NCBI RefSeq assembly: GCF_030142155.1
Contig: NZ_CP126247.1
Coordinates: forward strand, 2,046,001-2,110,000
Source: Arthrobacter sp. zg-Y820
GTDB lineage: Bacteria; Actinomycetota; Actinomycetes; Actinomycetales; Micrococcaceae
Length of the DNA: 64,000 nt
Direction: 5' to 3'
Positions 35,734 to 45,031 of this stretch are shown here, one piece after another. The notes beneath the pieces were generated by a model, which searched no databases, was not told where the DNA came from, and saw only the letters and a list, made by a program, of their open reading frames with translations. Every line of letters begins with the position of its first letter. Position 1 is the stretch's first letter. The translations under genes and the position numbers were made by a program.

Positions 35734-37830
35734 ATGACGCAAACAGCCTCCAAACCGGAACGCCAGATCCCGGCCAGTGCCTCCATCCGCGATGACGACA
35801 GCGCCGTCGTCAACGTTGACGCCCTCAGCCGGGCACTGCTGGGCACGTGGGCGGATATCCGCCTGCAGGCCCGAGAACTCGCCGGCACTGACGCGCTGCA
35901 CACCCCCGCCGGCCTGCCGCACACGGAGCACCGCGAACGGGTCATGGCGCAGCTGAAGGTGCTGGCGGAGAGCAAGGCCGTGCACCGGGCCTTCCCGGCC
36001 TACGTGGGCGGCGAGGACAACCACGGCGGCAATGTTGCCGGCTTCGGCGAACTGGTGGTGGCGGATCCGTCCCTGCAGATCAAGGCCGGCGTGCAGTGGG
36101 GCCTGTTCGGCGGCGCCGTCATGCACCTGGGAACCCGCGACCACCATGACAAGTGGCTCCCCGGCATCATGAGCCTGGAGATTCCCGGCTGCTTCGCCAT
36201 GACGGAAACCGGACACGGTTCCGACGTCGCCAGCATCGCCACCACCGCCGAGTACGACGCCGGCACCGAAGAGTTCATCATCAACACCCCCTTCCGCGCC
36301 GCCTGGAAGGACTACATCGGCAACGCCGCCGTCCACGGCAAGGCCGCCGTCGTCTTCGCCCACCTGATCACCAAGGGCGTGGACCACGGCGTGCACGCGT
36401 TCTACGTCGACCTGCGCGACGACAACGGCTTCCTGCCCGGCATCGGCGGCGAGGACGACGGCATCAAGGGCGGCCTGAACGGCATCGACAACGGGCGGCT
36501 GCATTTTTCCAACGTGCGCATTCCGCGCACCAACCTGCTCAACCGCTACGGCGACGTGGCTGCGGACGGCACGTACACCTCGTCGATCGAAAGCCCGGGC
36601 CGGCGCTTCTTCACCATGATCGGCACCCTGGTGCAGGGCCGGGTGTCCCTGGACGGCGCCGCAGTGGCCGCCAGCAAGCTCGCCCTGAAGACTGCCATCC
36701 AGTACGGCACTGAGCGCCGCCAGTTCAACGGCGCCTCGGACATTACCGAGGAAGTCCTGATGGACTACCAGCAGCACCAGCGCCGGCTGCTGCCGCGGCT
36801 GGCCACCACGTATGCGGCGGCCTTCGCCCACGAGGAACTGCTGCACAAGTTCGACGACGTTTTCTCGGGTGCCCATGACACCGAAGAAGACCGCCAGGAC
36901 CTGGAAACCCTCGCGGCCGGCCTGAAGTCGCTCTCCACCTGGCACGCCCTGGACACCCTCCAGGAAGCACGCGAGGCCACCGGCGGTGCCGGCTTCCTGG
37001 CCGAAAACCGGCTGACCGCGCTGCGGGCCGACCTGGACATCTACGCCACCTTCGAGGGCGACAACACCGTCCTGCTGCAGCTGGTCGCCAAGCGGCTGCT
37101 CGCTGACTACGCCAAGGAATTTGTCGGTGCCGACTTCGGCGTGCTGGCCCGGTACGCCGTCGGCCAGGCCACCGACCGGACCATGCACCGCACGGGCCTG
37201 CGGCAGATCGTCCAGGCGTTCGCCGATACCGGCTCGGAGAAGAAGTCAGCCATTGCGCTGCGCGATGCCCGGACGCAGCGGGACCTGCTGACCGACCGGG
37301 TGGGGACCATGGTCGCCGAAGTGGCCGGCGCCCTGCGCGGGGCCCGCAAGCTGCCCAAGGACAAGGGTGCGGCAGTCTTCAACGACAACCAGCACGCCCT
37401 GATCGAGGCGGCCCGCGCGCACTCCGAACTGCTGCAGTGGGAAGCCTTCACCCGGGCGCTGGAGGGCATCGACGACGCCGGCACCCGGCAGGTTCTGACG
37501 TGGCTGCGTGACCTCTTCGGGCTGTGCCTGATCGAGAAGAACCTGTCCTGGTACCTGATGCACGGCCGGCTGTCCACGCAGCGGGCCCGCACCCTTGGCC
37601 CGTACATCAACCGGCTGCTGGCCAAGCTCCGCCCGCACGCACTGGACCTGGTGGATGCCTTCGGCTACGGCCCGGAGCATCTGCGGGCCTCCGTCGCTTC
37701 CGGCGCGGAGAAAACGCGGCAGGACGAAGCGATGGAATACCAGCGCCTGATGCGCGCCAGCGGAGCCGCACCGGTGGACGAGAAAATCCTGATCCAGCGA
37801 AAGAAGCAGGCAGCCAAGGCCAAGCGATAG
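35734..37830 (+). CDS. Acyl-CoA oxidase/dehydrogenase (ACOX-like, long form)
   Basis: 698 aa, the length of acyl-CoA oxidases rather than of acyl-CoA dehydrogenases (about 380) or FadE5 (about 611). CFAMTETGHGSDVASIATTA is the flavin-binding loop, RFFTMIGTLVQGRVSLDGAA and LKTAIQYGTERRQF are ACOX-like, EATGGAGFLAENRLTALRAD follows, and YATFEGDNTVLLQLVAKRLL holds the catalytic Glu (Glu441). A C-terminal helical ACOX domain covers residues 480-690. It would make trans-2-enoyl-CoA, with O2 or another acceptor; the acceptor is not decided by sequence. It is preceded by the TetR gene and AGAAGGAC before the ATG. Confidence 0.9.
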   Translation: MTQTASKPERQIPASASIRDDDSAVVNVDALSRALLGTWADIRLQARELAGTDALHTPAGLPHTEHRERVMAQLKVLAESKAVHRAFPAYVGGEDNHGGNVAGFGELVVADPSLQIKAGVQWGLFGGAVMHLGTRDHHDKWLPGIMSLEIPGCFAMTETGHGSDVASIATTAEYDAGTEEFIINTPFRAAWKDYIGNAAVHGKAAVVFAHLITKGVDHGVHAFYVDLRDDNGFLPGIGGEDDGIKGGLNGIDNGRLHFSNVRIPRTNLLNRYGDVAADGTYTSSIESPGRRFFTMIGTLVQGRVSLDGAAVAASKLALKTAIQYGTERRQFNGASDITEEVLMDYQQHQRRLLPRLATTYAAAFAHEELLHKFDDVFSGAHDTEEDRQDLETLAAGLKSLSTWHALDTLQEAREATGGAGFLAENRLTALRADLDIYATFEGDNTVLLQLVAKRLLADYAKEFVGADFGVLARYAVGQATDRTMHRTGLRQIVQAFADTGSEKKSAIALRDARTQRDLLTDRVGTMVAEVAGALRGARKLPKDKGAAVFNDNQHALIEAARAHSELLQWEAFTRALEGIDDAGTRQVLTWLRDLFGLCLIEKNLSWYLMHGRLSTQRARTLGPYINRLLAKLRPHALDLVDAFGYGPEHLRASVASGAEKTRQDEAMEYQRLMRASGAAPVDEKILIQRKKQAAKAKR

Positions 37831-37849
37831 GCGCGTGCGCGCCTGAAGT

Positions 37850-37891
37850 GGAAGGAGGTCCCGGCCGGGAAACTTGCCGGGACCTCCTTCC
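37850..37891. terminator. Convergent hairpin terminator between ACOX and glgA
   Basis: A perfect 16-bp stem (37850-37865 with 37876-37891) with a 10-base loop lies between the convergent ends at 37830 and 37917. No T-run follows on either strand. Confidence 0.8.
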
Positions 37892-37916
37892 GCAGTTAAG
37901 CGTTCCGCCGGTGCGG

Positions 37917-39122
37917 TCAGCGGGCCTGCGGCAGGACGGAGCGGTAGACCTCCAGCGTGGCGGCGGCGATGGAAGCCCAGGAAAACTCATCCGTCGCGCG
38001 TTGCCGGCCCGCCTCGCCCATCCGCCGGGCCCGTTCGGGATCGGTGACCACCTCGGTCAGCGCAGCGGCGAAGTCGCGGACAAAGCCCTCGGGATCGAGC
38101 GGTGTTCCGGTGCCGTCCGAGAGCTGCTCCAACGGCACCAGCAAGCCGGTCACGCCGGAGTTCACCACTTCGGGAATGCCCCCAGTGGCCGAGGCAACGA
38201 CGGCGGTGCCGCACGCCATGGCCTCAAGGTTCACGATGCCGAGCGGTTCATAGATGGACGGGCAGGCGAAGACCGTGGCCGAGCTGAGCACCTTGATGAG
38301 CTCGCTGCGCGGCAGCATCCGCTCGATCACGACGACGCCGCTGCGCTTTGTGCGGAGTTCGTCGATCAGGACGCCGGTTTCGGCGGCCAGCTCCGGGGTG
38401 TCGGCAGCTCCGAGGCACAGCACGAGCTGGACCTCCGGAGGCAGCAGCGCGGCCGCACGCAGCAGGTACGGGACCCCCTTCTGCCGGGTGTTGCGCCCGA
38501 CAAAAACCACACTGGGGCGGTCCGGATCGATGCCCAGGGCGCTGATGCCCTCGGGATCGGTGTCCGGGCGCCACAGCTCCACGTCGATGCCGTTGTGCAC
38601 CACGCGCACCTTGGCCGGGTCGACCTCCGGGTAGCTGCGCAGGATGTCCTGCCGCATGCCTTCGGAGACGGCGATGATGGCGGCGGCGGCGTCGTACGCT
38701 GTTTTTTCCACCCAGGAGGACAGGGCGTAACCGCCGCCGAGCTGTTCCGCTTTCCACGGCCGCAGCGGTTCCAAGCTGTGGGCGCTGAGGACGTGCGGAA
38801 CGCCGTACAACAGCGAACCGAGGTGCCCGGCCATGTTCGCGTACCAGGTGTGTGAATGCACCAGGTCCGCTCCGGCCAGGCCCTGGAGGATTTCCAGATC
38901 GGTGCCCAGCGTCTGGACGGCGGGATTCGCGGCGTCCAGTTCGGCGGGCACATCATAGGCGCTGACGACGGCGCCGTGGTAGTCGGAGTTTCGCGGGGCG
39001 CCAAAGCAGTGGACGCGCAGGTCCACCTGCTCGGCCAGCACACGGCTCAATTCCGCTACGTGGACACCTGCCCCGCCATAGATCTCGGGCGGGAATTCCT
39101 TGGACACAATATCTACTCGCAC
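37917..39122 (-). CDS. glgA: Actinobacterial GT4 glycogen synthase/maltose-1-phosphate synthase (GlgA/GlgM)
   Basis: 401 aa from GTG 39122, which gives VRVDIVSKEFPPEIYGGAGV, the normal start of the family. Family features are HSHTWYANMAGHL, AHSLEPLRPWKAEQLGGGY, VHNGIDVELWRP, VGRNTRQKGVPYLL and CPSIYEPLGIVNLEAMACGT (the E-x7-E motif). Mycobacterial Rv1212c of this type uses ADP-glucose and glucose-1-phosphate to make maltose-1-phosphate for GlgE, as well as acting on glycogen. It is divergent from glgC, which supplies ADP-glucose, across a 153-base gap. Confidence 0.92.
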   Translation of the reverse strand: MRVDIVSKEFPPEIYGGAGVHVAELSRVLAEQVDLRVHCFGAPRNSDYHGAVVSAYDVPAELDAANPAVQTLGTDLEILQGLAGADLVHSHTWYANMAGHLGSLLYGVPHVLSAHSLEPLRPWKAEQLGGGYALSSWVEKTAYDAAAAIIAVSEGMRQDILRSYPEVDPAKVRVVHNGIDVELWRPDTDPEGISALGIDPDRPSVVFVGRNTRQKGVPYLLRAAALLPPEVQLVLCLGAADTPELAAETGVLIDELRTKRSGVVVIERMLPRSELIKVLSSATVFACPSIYEPLGIVNLEAMACGTAVVASATGGIPEVVNSGVTGLLVPLEQLSDGTGTPLDPEGFVRDFAAALTEVVTDPERARRMGEAGRQRATDEFSWASIAAATLEVYRSVLPQAR

Positions 39123-39275
39123 TAATCCAACGTAGTGCACCGACGCTCCGGTGATCTACTGTGAAGAACAGCAGACTTATTACTGGGCGGTTGATTGGCC
39201 CCAGGAATGAGCGCAGAAGCAAGCACCGCCAGATCAGAACACGTTAGACATGAAGTGAAACAGGGGAATACCAAA

Positions 39276-40547
39276 ATGGCGCCAAAGAAGGTCCTGGCCG
39301 TTGTCCTTGCCGGCGGAGAAGGTAAACGCCTGATGCCGCTGACAGCGGACCGTGCAAAACCCGCCGTTCCATTTGCCGGCCGTTACCGGCTCATCGACTT
39401 TGCCCTCTCCAACCTGGTGAACTCGGGCTACCTGCAAATCGTGGTCCTCACCCAGTACAAATCCCACAGCCTGGACCGGCACATCTCGGAGACGTGGCGG
39501 CTGTCCACGCAGCTGCAAAACTACGTGGCCTCTGTTCCGGCCCAGCAGCGCGTGGGCAAGAGCTGGTTCCTGGGCAGCGCCAACGCGATCTACCAGTCCA
39601 TGAACCTGATCGACGATGCCCGCCCGGACATCGTCGTGGTGATTGGCGCCGACCATGTGTACCGGATGGACTTCTCGCAGATGGTCGAAGCCCACATTGC
39701 GTCCGGCGCGTCGGTCAGCGTGGCAGCGGTCCGCCAGCCGCTGCACCTGGCCGACCAGTTCGGTGTCATTGAAACGGACCCGGAGAGCCCCGGCCGCATC
39801 GGCGCGTTCGTCGAGAAGCCGGCCACCACGCCGGGCCTGCCCGATGATCCGGACATGTTCCTGGCCTCCATGGGCAACTACGTCTTCAACACCGACGCCC
39901 TGGTCGAGGCGCTGAAGGTGGACGCCGAACGGCTGATCACCAAGCACGACATGGGCGGGGACATCATCCCGTACTTCGTGGAGCGCAATGACGCCGCTGT
40001 GTACGACTTTTCGCACAACGTCATCCCCGGCGCCACCGGCAGCGACCACCAGTACTGGCGCGACGTCGGTACCCTCGACTCGTACTATGACGCCAACATG
40101 GACCTCATTTCCCCGCTGCCGGCGTTCAACCTGTACAACCTGCAGTGGCCCATCTACACCCGGCAGAGCATCTCGCCGCCCGCGAAGTTCGTCCGCAGCG
40201 CTGCCGACCACCCCGGCACCGCGTTCGACTCGATCGTGTCCAACGGCGTCGTCATCTCCGGCGGCACGGTCACCGGATCCGTGCTGGCTCCGGATGTGTA
40301 TGTCGATTCCGGCGCCACGGTCTCCGATTCCGTCCTCATGGACGGCATCCATGTCGGTGCCGGTGCCGTGGTGCGCCGGGCCATCATCGACAAGAACGTG
40401 GTGATTCCGCCGGGAGCCACCATCGGGGTTGACCGCGACCTGGACCTGGCCCGCGGGTTCACCGTGACCGCCTCCGGCCTCACGGTGCTGAGCAAGGGGC
40501 AGAAGGTCGCGCTTCCGGAACCCGAACCGGAAGTTGCTCCCGTTTAG
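39276..40547 (+). CDS. glgC: Glucose-1-phosphate adenylyltransferase
   Basis: Makes ADP-glucose from glucose-1-phosphate and ATP. 423 aa from the ATG at 39276, which has AGGGGA 8 bases upstream; the frame opens at 39195 but that lead has no family similarity. [20 protein letters not shown] is the nucleotide-binding start, with [34 protein letters not shown], and [18 protein letters not shown] as further signatures. The C-terminal left-handed beta-helix shows hexapeptide repeats (about residues 320-400). Divergent from glgA; the two form the classical actinobacterial glycogen gene pair. Confidence 0.97.
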   Translation: MAPKKVLAVVLAGGEGKRLMPLTADRAKPAVPFAGRYRLIDFALSNLVNSGYLQIVVLTQYKSHSLDRHISETWRLSTQLQNYVASVPAQQRVGKSWFLGSANAIYQSMNLIDDARPDIVVVIGADHVYRMDFSQMVEAHIASGASVSVAAVRQPLHLADQFGVIETDPESPGRIGAFVEKPATTPGLPDDPDMFLASMGNYVFNTDALVEALKVDAERLITKHDMGGDIIPYFVERNDAAVYDFSHNVIPGATGSDHQYWRDVGTLDSYYDANMDLISPLPAFNLYNLQWPIYTRQSISPPAKFVRSAADHPGTAFDSIVSNGVVISGGTVTGSVLAPDVYVDSGATVSDSVLMDGIHVGAGAVVRRAIIDKNVVIPPGATIGVDRDLDLARGFTVTASGLTVLSKGQKVALPEPEPEVAPV

Positions 40548-40572
40548 GCATCCGCCGGCTGTGATCTTCCCC

Positions 40573-40609
40573 CGCCGCGGCGCCCGCAATAGCGGGCGCC
40601 GCGGCGTTT
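40573..40609 (+). terminator. Rho-independent terminator after glgC
   Basis: A 15-bp perfect stem (40573-40587 with 40592-40606) with loop AATA is followed by TTTCGTT, 25 bases after the glgC stop. Confidence 0.9.
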
Positions 40610-40688
40610 CGTTGTAAGGTCGGAAGGCACAAAAATTTGCCTTCGCCGTGTTGTTCGCCGGCGGGAAACACAGCAGAAACGACTTTTC

Positions 40689-42125
40689 ATGAGCACCCCC
40701 GACCTGACTCCCGAAGATCTGCAGGCCTGCCTGCGGGTCCTGTCCTCCATCCACGTCCTGGACGAGGAGCACCCGGATTACGTTGCCGTCCGCCGGGCGA
40801 CCGCCAAAATGTTCAAATCCGTGAAGAAGCACCGGAAGAATGAAAAGCGCGACGCCGCTGCGGACGCCGACCGCGCCGTCGTCGCCCGCACCGCCACCGG
40901 AGCCGCCGACCGCATCGACGACGAAACCCGCGGCGCCCAGCTGCGGACCTCGGCGCACGGACCGTCGGCCGGAACGCTGCTGAAGCCGCGCAACTGCTAC
41001 ATCTGCAAGCAGCCCTACACCGTGGTTGACGCGTTCTACCACCAGCTCTGCCCGGAATGTGCTGCCTTCAGCCACGCCAAGCGCGACGCCCGCACCGACC
41101 TCACCGGAAAACGTGCCCTGCTGACCGGCGGCCGCGCCAAGATCGGCATGTACATCGCCCTGCGGCTGCTGCGCGACGGCGCGCACACCACCATCACCAC
41201 CCGCTTCCCCAAGGACGCCGCCCGGCGCTTCGCCGCCATGGAGGACTCCGCGGACTGGCTGCACCGGCTGCGGATCGTCGGCATTGACCTGCGCGACCCG
41301 GCGCAGGTCATCTCGCTGGCCGAGTCAGTGGCCGACGCCGGGCCCCTGGACATCCTGATCAACAACGCCGCCCAGACAGTGCGCCGCACGTCCAACGCGT
41401 ACCAGCCGCTGGTCGACGCCGAGCTCGAGGAACTGCCGGCCGGCAACATGCCGGAGCTGGTGACCTTCGGCCACACCCACAACGCCCATCCCACAGCACT
41501 GGCGGGGTCGATCGCGGAACATCCCGTGCTCGCCGGCGACGCCGTCACCTCGCTGGCGCTGACGGCCGGTTCCTCCTCGCTGGAGAAGCTGGGCGCCGGA
41601 ACGGCCATTGACGCCGGCGGACTGGTGCCGGACACCGCACCGATCAACAGCTGGACCCAGGTGGTGGACCAGGTGGAACCGCTGGAGATGCTCGAGGTCC
41701 AGCTCTGCAACGTGACCGCACCATTCCTGCTGGTCAACCGGTTGCGGCCGGCCATGGCCGCCTCGGGCGCCCGCCGGAAGTACATCGTGAACGTCTCGGC
41801 GATGGAGGGCCAGTTCTCCCGCCGGTACAAGGGCCCCGGGCATCCGCACACCAACATGGCCAAGGCCTCGCTGAACATGCTCACCCGCACCAGCGCCGAA
41901 GAAATGCTGGAAAGCGACGGCATCCTGATGACGGCCGTGGACACCGGCTGGATCACCGATGAGCGGCCGCATCCCACGAAGGTGCGCCTGGCCGAGGAGG
42001 GCTTCCACGCCCCCCTGGACCTGGTCGACGGCGCTGCCCGGGTCTACGACCCGATCGTCATGGGTGAGGAAGGCGTTGACCAGTTCGGCGTCTTCCTGAA
42101 GGACTACAAGCCCTCACCCTGGTAA
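40689..42125 (+). CDS. SDR oxidoreductase with N-terminal zinc-ribbon-like module
   Basis: 478 aa, much longer than a plain SDR. Residues 1-100 are helical and charged. A four-Cys module follows (Cys103, Cys106, Cys121, Cys124; NCYICKQPY to LCPECAAF), likely binding zinc. The Rossmann domain begins at KRALLTGGRAKIGMYIALRL, with NNAAQTVRRTSNAYQP after strand 4. The usual Tyr-x3-Lys is replaced by Thr388-N-M-A-Lys392, in HPHTNMAKASLNMLTRTSAE. From memory this Thr is a constant feature of the family, which occurs in bacteria, fungi and plants; the reaction is unknown. Its 3' end overlaps the convergent P-ATPase by 22 bases. AAACGACTTTTC precedes the ATG, without a strong ribosome site. Confidence 0.88.
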   Translation: MSTPDLTPEDLQACLRVLSSIHVLDEEHPDYVAVRRATAKMFKSVKKHRKNEKRDAAADADRAVVARTATGAADRIDDETRGAQLRTSAHGPSAGTLLKPRNCYICKQPYTVVDAFYHQLCPECAAFSHAKRDARTDLTGKRALLTGGRAKIGMYIALRLLRDGAHTTITTRFPKDAARRFAAMEDSADWLHRLRIVGIDLRDPAQVISLAESVADAGPLDILINNAAQTVRRTSNAYQPLVDAELEELPAGNMPELVTFGHTHNAHPTALAGSIAEHPVLAGDAVTSLALTAGSSSLEKLGAGTAIDAGGLVPDTAPINSWTQVVDQVEPLEMLEVQLCNVTAPFLLVNRLRPAMAASGARRKYIVNVSAMEGQFSRRYKGPGHPHTNMAKASLNMLTRTSAEEMLESDGILMTAVDTGWITDERPHPTKVRLAEEGFHAPLDLVDGAARVYDPIVMGEEGVDQFGVFLKDYKPSPW

Positions 42126-44899
42126 GCCGGCGCTGAGGTCCGCAGCCGGAAGCGGGAGACCGCCTTCCGGATCTCGGAGATCCACAGCGCCGTCGACCCG
42201 ACGCCGAGGGCCAGGAACCACTGGCCGGAGGTCAGGTCGGTGGTGTCGAAGAGCCCCTGCAGCACGCCCAGCTGCACCACCAGGACCTGCAGGACGACGA
42301 CGGCGGCCAGCGACACCCAGATCGCCCGGTTGGTGAAGGTGTGCAGCGAGAAGACGCTGCCCGTGGCCGAGCGGACGTTCAGCAGGTTGAAGGCCTGGTA
42401 GAACACGAAGGTCGTGAACGCCAGGGTGGTGGCGAACAGCGGGTCGCCGGCGCTTTCGGGATACATCTGCGGCGCCAGGTACAGGACGCTGCAGGTCCCC
42501 ACCGCCATGACAATGCCCATCGTCAGGATCCGCAGGATCCGCCGGCGAGTCAGCAGCGGTTCCCGGGCCGGCCGCGGCGGCTGCTTCATCAGGTCAGGAT
42601 CGGCCGGGTCCACGCCCAGCGCCAGCGCCGGCGGGCCGTCCATGATGATGTTGACCCAGAGGATCTGCAGGGCGGTGAAGGGCGCTCCGCCGGCCAGCGA
42701 GAACGCCGCAGCCGCCAGGAAAATCAGCACGAACCCCCACGCCGTGGTGAGCTGGAAGCTGACGAACTTGAGGATGTTCGCGTAGATGCCCCGGCCTTCC
42801 TGCACAGCGGTGACGATGGTGGCGAAATTGTCATCCGTGAGGATCATCCGCGCCGCGCCCTTGGACACGTCGGTGCCGGTGATGCCCATCGCGATGCCGA
42901 TGTCGGCGCGCTTGAGCGCCGGGGCGTCGTTGACGCCGTCGCCGGTCATGGCAACCACGGCGCCGTCCGCCTGCAGCGCCTCCACCATCCGGATCTTGTG
43001 CTCGGGCGAAACCCGCGCCAGCACCCCGTAGCCGGGAGCCCGTTCGCGCAGCGCCTGGTCGTCGAGGCCGTCAAGGGCGGAGCCGGAGACCGCTTCGCCG
43101 CCGATTCCAAGGTCCTTGGCGATGGCGGAGGCAGTGATCAGGTGGTCGCCGGTAATCATGTGCACGCTGATTCCGGCCCGGTGGGCCCGCGCTATCGCTT
43201 CGGCGGCTTCGGGGCGGGGCGGATCCATGATGCCGACGACGGCGTACAGGGTCAGCCCGGTGACGCTGTCCCGGAGGGCATCGGAATCGGCGGGCAGCCC
43301 GCCGTCCACCGGCCGGCCCGCTGCTGCCATGGTGCGCAGCCCCTGCCGGGCCAGGGCCGCCACTTCCTCCGAAATCCGTTTCCGGTCCTCGGGGCGCAGC
43401 GGCCGGTCTCCGTCCGCGGTGGACAGGAACTCCGAGCGCTCCAGCAGGACTCCGGGGGCTCCCTTGGCGTAGCAGAACAGTTCCCCGCCCGCCGCCTCCC
43501 CGGGCGCTCTCTCTCCGGATGCGTCGTCGGCCGCGTCCCCGCCGCCGGGAGAACGGTTGAACGTGGCCATGAATTTGTAGTCGGAGTCGAAGGGAACTTC
43601 GGCCATCCGCGGATGGGAAGCGCGTGCGCCGTCGGCGTCGATGCCGCCCTTTTCCGCCAGCACCACCAGGGCGCCCTCGGTGGGATCACCGGTGAGGACG
43701 CCGTTGCGCACCGATGCGTCGTTGCACAGGGCGAAGCCGAGGAAGGCCGGGGTAAGGGCGGAGACCGGGTGTCCGTCGGCGCTGAGCAGGGCCCCTTCGG
43801 TGGAGTACCCGGACCCTGACACCCGGAAGACCCGGCCGGAGGCCGCGTAGACGCGCCGCACGGTCATCTCGTTCAGGGTCAGGGTGCCGGTCTTGTCGGT
43901 GCAGATCTGGGAGGTGCTGCCCAGGGTCTCCACGGCCGCCAGCTGCTTGATGATGGCGCCGCGGGCAGCCAGCCGGGACGCTCCCATGGCCAGCGTGAAG
44001 GCGACGACGGCGGTCAGCCCTTCGGGGATGGTGGCCACTGCCAGGGAGACGGCGGTCAGGAACAGATCTTCCCAGCTGTCCCCGCGCAGCAGGCCGAGCA
44101 CGAACACGACGGCGACGACGATCAGCGCCACGTAGGTCAGCAGCCTGGCCAGCTGGTCGATGCTGCGCTGCAGGATCGTTTTTTCGTCCGCCGTGGTGCC
44201 CAGGAGGTGGGCGATCCGGCCGATCTGGGTCTCCATGCCGGTGCCGGTGACCAGCAGCACCGCACGGCCGCGACTCACATCGGTGTCCATGTAGAGCATG
44301 TTGGTGCGGTCGCCCACCGGCAGTTCGGGGTCGGCCAGGGCAGCCGTGGTCTTGTTGACGGGCTGCGACTCCCCCGTCAGCGCTGCCTCGGCCACCTGCA
44401 GCCGGACGGCTTCCAGCAGCCGGCCGTCAGCGGGAATGGTGTCCCCTGCCTCCAGGAGGACCACGTCACCGGGCACCAGGTCGGTGCGCGGGATGTCCAG
44501 CGTCCGTCCGCCGCGGCGGACCGTGGCCACTGAGATCGAAGTGCTCCGCAGGGCTTCCAGGCTGTTTTCCGCCCGTTGCTCCTGCACATAGTTCAGCACC
44601 GTGTTCAGCGTGATCACCGCGAGGATGACCACCGGTGTTTCCCATTCCCGGGAGACGACGGCGCTGATGACGGCAGCACCGATCAGCACCAGGATGAGGC
44701 GGTCCGTCAGCAGGCCCAGGATCTTGCGCCAGGCCGGTACCTTCCGGCCCGCAGCCAGTTCGTTGCGGCCGTACCGGGTGGTGCGCTGCTGTGCCTGGTC
44801 GGCGGAGAGCCCGGTGTCCGGGGTAACCTCCAACTGCGCCGCAACCTGCGAAGCAGATAATGTCCAGGGCTGTTCGGGCATCTGATCGTCCACGTGCAT
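42104..44899 (-). CDS. Cation-translocating P-type ATPase (Ca2+-type, PMA1/PMCA-like)
   Basis: 931 aa type II P-type ATPase. A-domain motif LTGES (175-179); phosphorylation site DKTGT at Asp335 (ICTDKTGTLTLNE); PEGL-type motif IPEGLTAVVAFTLAMGAS in helix 4; MTGDGVNDAPALKRADIGIA in the P-domain; a long C-terminal membrane region with about six helices. An N-terminal Cation_ATPase_N domain (about residues 10-75) fits Ca2+ or Mn2+ transporters. The ion is inference. The N-domain has an unusual poly-charged insert (about residues 455-475). AGAGGC lies 8 bases before the ATG. Confidence 0.93.
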   Translation of the reverse strand: MHVDDQMPEQPWTLSASQVAAQLEVTPDTGLSADQAQQRTTRYGRNELAAGRKVPAWRKILGLLTDRLILVLIGAAVISAVVSREWETPVVILAVITLNTVLNYVQEQRAENSLEALRSTSISVATVRRGGRTLDIPRTDLVPGDVVLLEAGDTIPADGRLLEAVRLQVAEAALTGESQPVNKTTAALADPELPVGDRTNMLYMDTDVSRGRAVLLVTGTGMETQIGRIAHLLGTTADEKTILQRSIDQLARLLTYVALIVVAVVFVLGLLRGDSWEDLFLTAVSLAVATIPEGLTAVVAFTLAMGASRLAARGAIIKQLAAVETLGSTSQICTDKTGTLTLNEMTVRRVYAASGRVFRVSGSGYSTEGALLSADGHPVSALTPAFLGFALCNDASVRNGVLTGDPTEGALVVLAEKGGIDADGARASHPRMAEVPFDSDYKFMATFNRSPGGGDAADDASGERAPGEAAGGELFCYAKGAPGVLLERSEFLSTADGDRPLRPEDRKRISEEVAALARQGLRTMAAAGRPVDGGLPADSDALRDSVTGLTLYAVVGIMDPPRPEAAEAIARAHRAGISVHMITGDHLITASAIAKDLGIGGEAVSGSALDGLDDQALRERAPGYGVLARVSPEHKIRMVEALQADGAVVAMTGDGVNDAPALKRADIGIAMGITGTDVSKGAARMILTDDNFATIVTAVQEGRGIYANILKFVSFQLTTAWGFVLIFLAAAAFSLAGGAPFTALQILWVNIIMDGPPALALGVDPADPDLMKQPPRPAREPLLTRRRILRILTMGIVMAVGTCSVLYLAPQMYPESAGDPLFATTLAFTTFVFYQAFNLLNVRSATGSVFSLHTFTNRAIWVSLAAVVVLQVLVVQLGVLQGLFDTTDLTSGQWFLALGVGSTALWISEIRKAVSRFRLRTSAPAYQGEGL

Positions 44900-45031
44900 G
44901 GGTTTGCCTCTGGCGGTAGGGGGTGCTGTTCACTCTAACAAAGCAGCCGCCGGCAAACTCCCGTTGGAACGGGAACCGGGAGCTGAGCGGTCATGTTTGG
45001 CGGGGAAGGGATTCTGCGGCAGGGTGGAACC

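Noticed and set aside
35716..37188. Long antisense frame within the ACOX gene (490 aa), and similar long antisense frames at 39234-41264, 42341-43819 and 58687-59685
   Set aside because: High-GC third-position effects give long open antisense frames; they lack domain motifs and ribosome sites and lie over well-identified genes.
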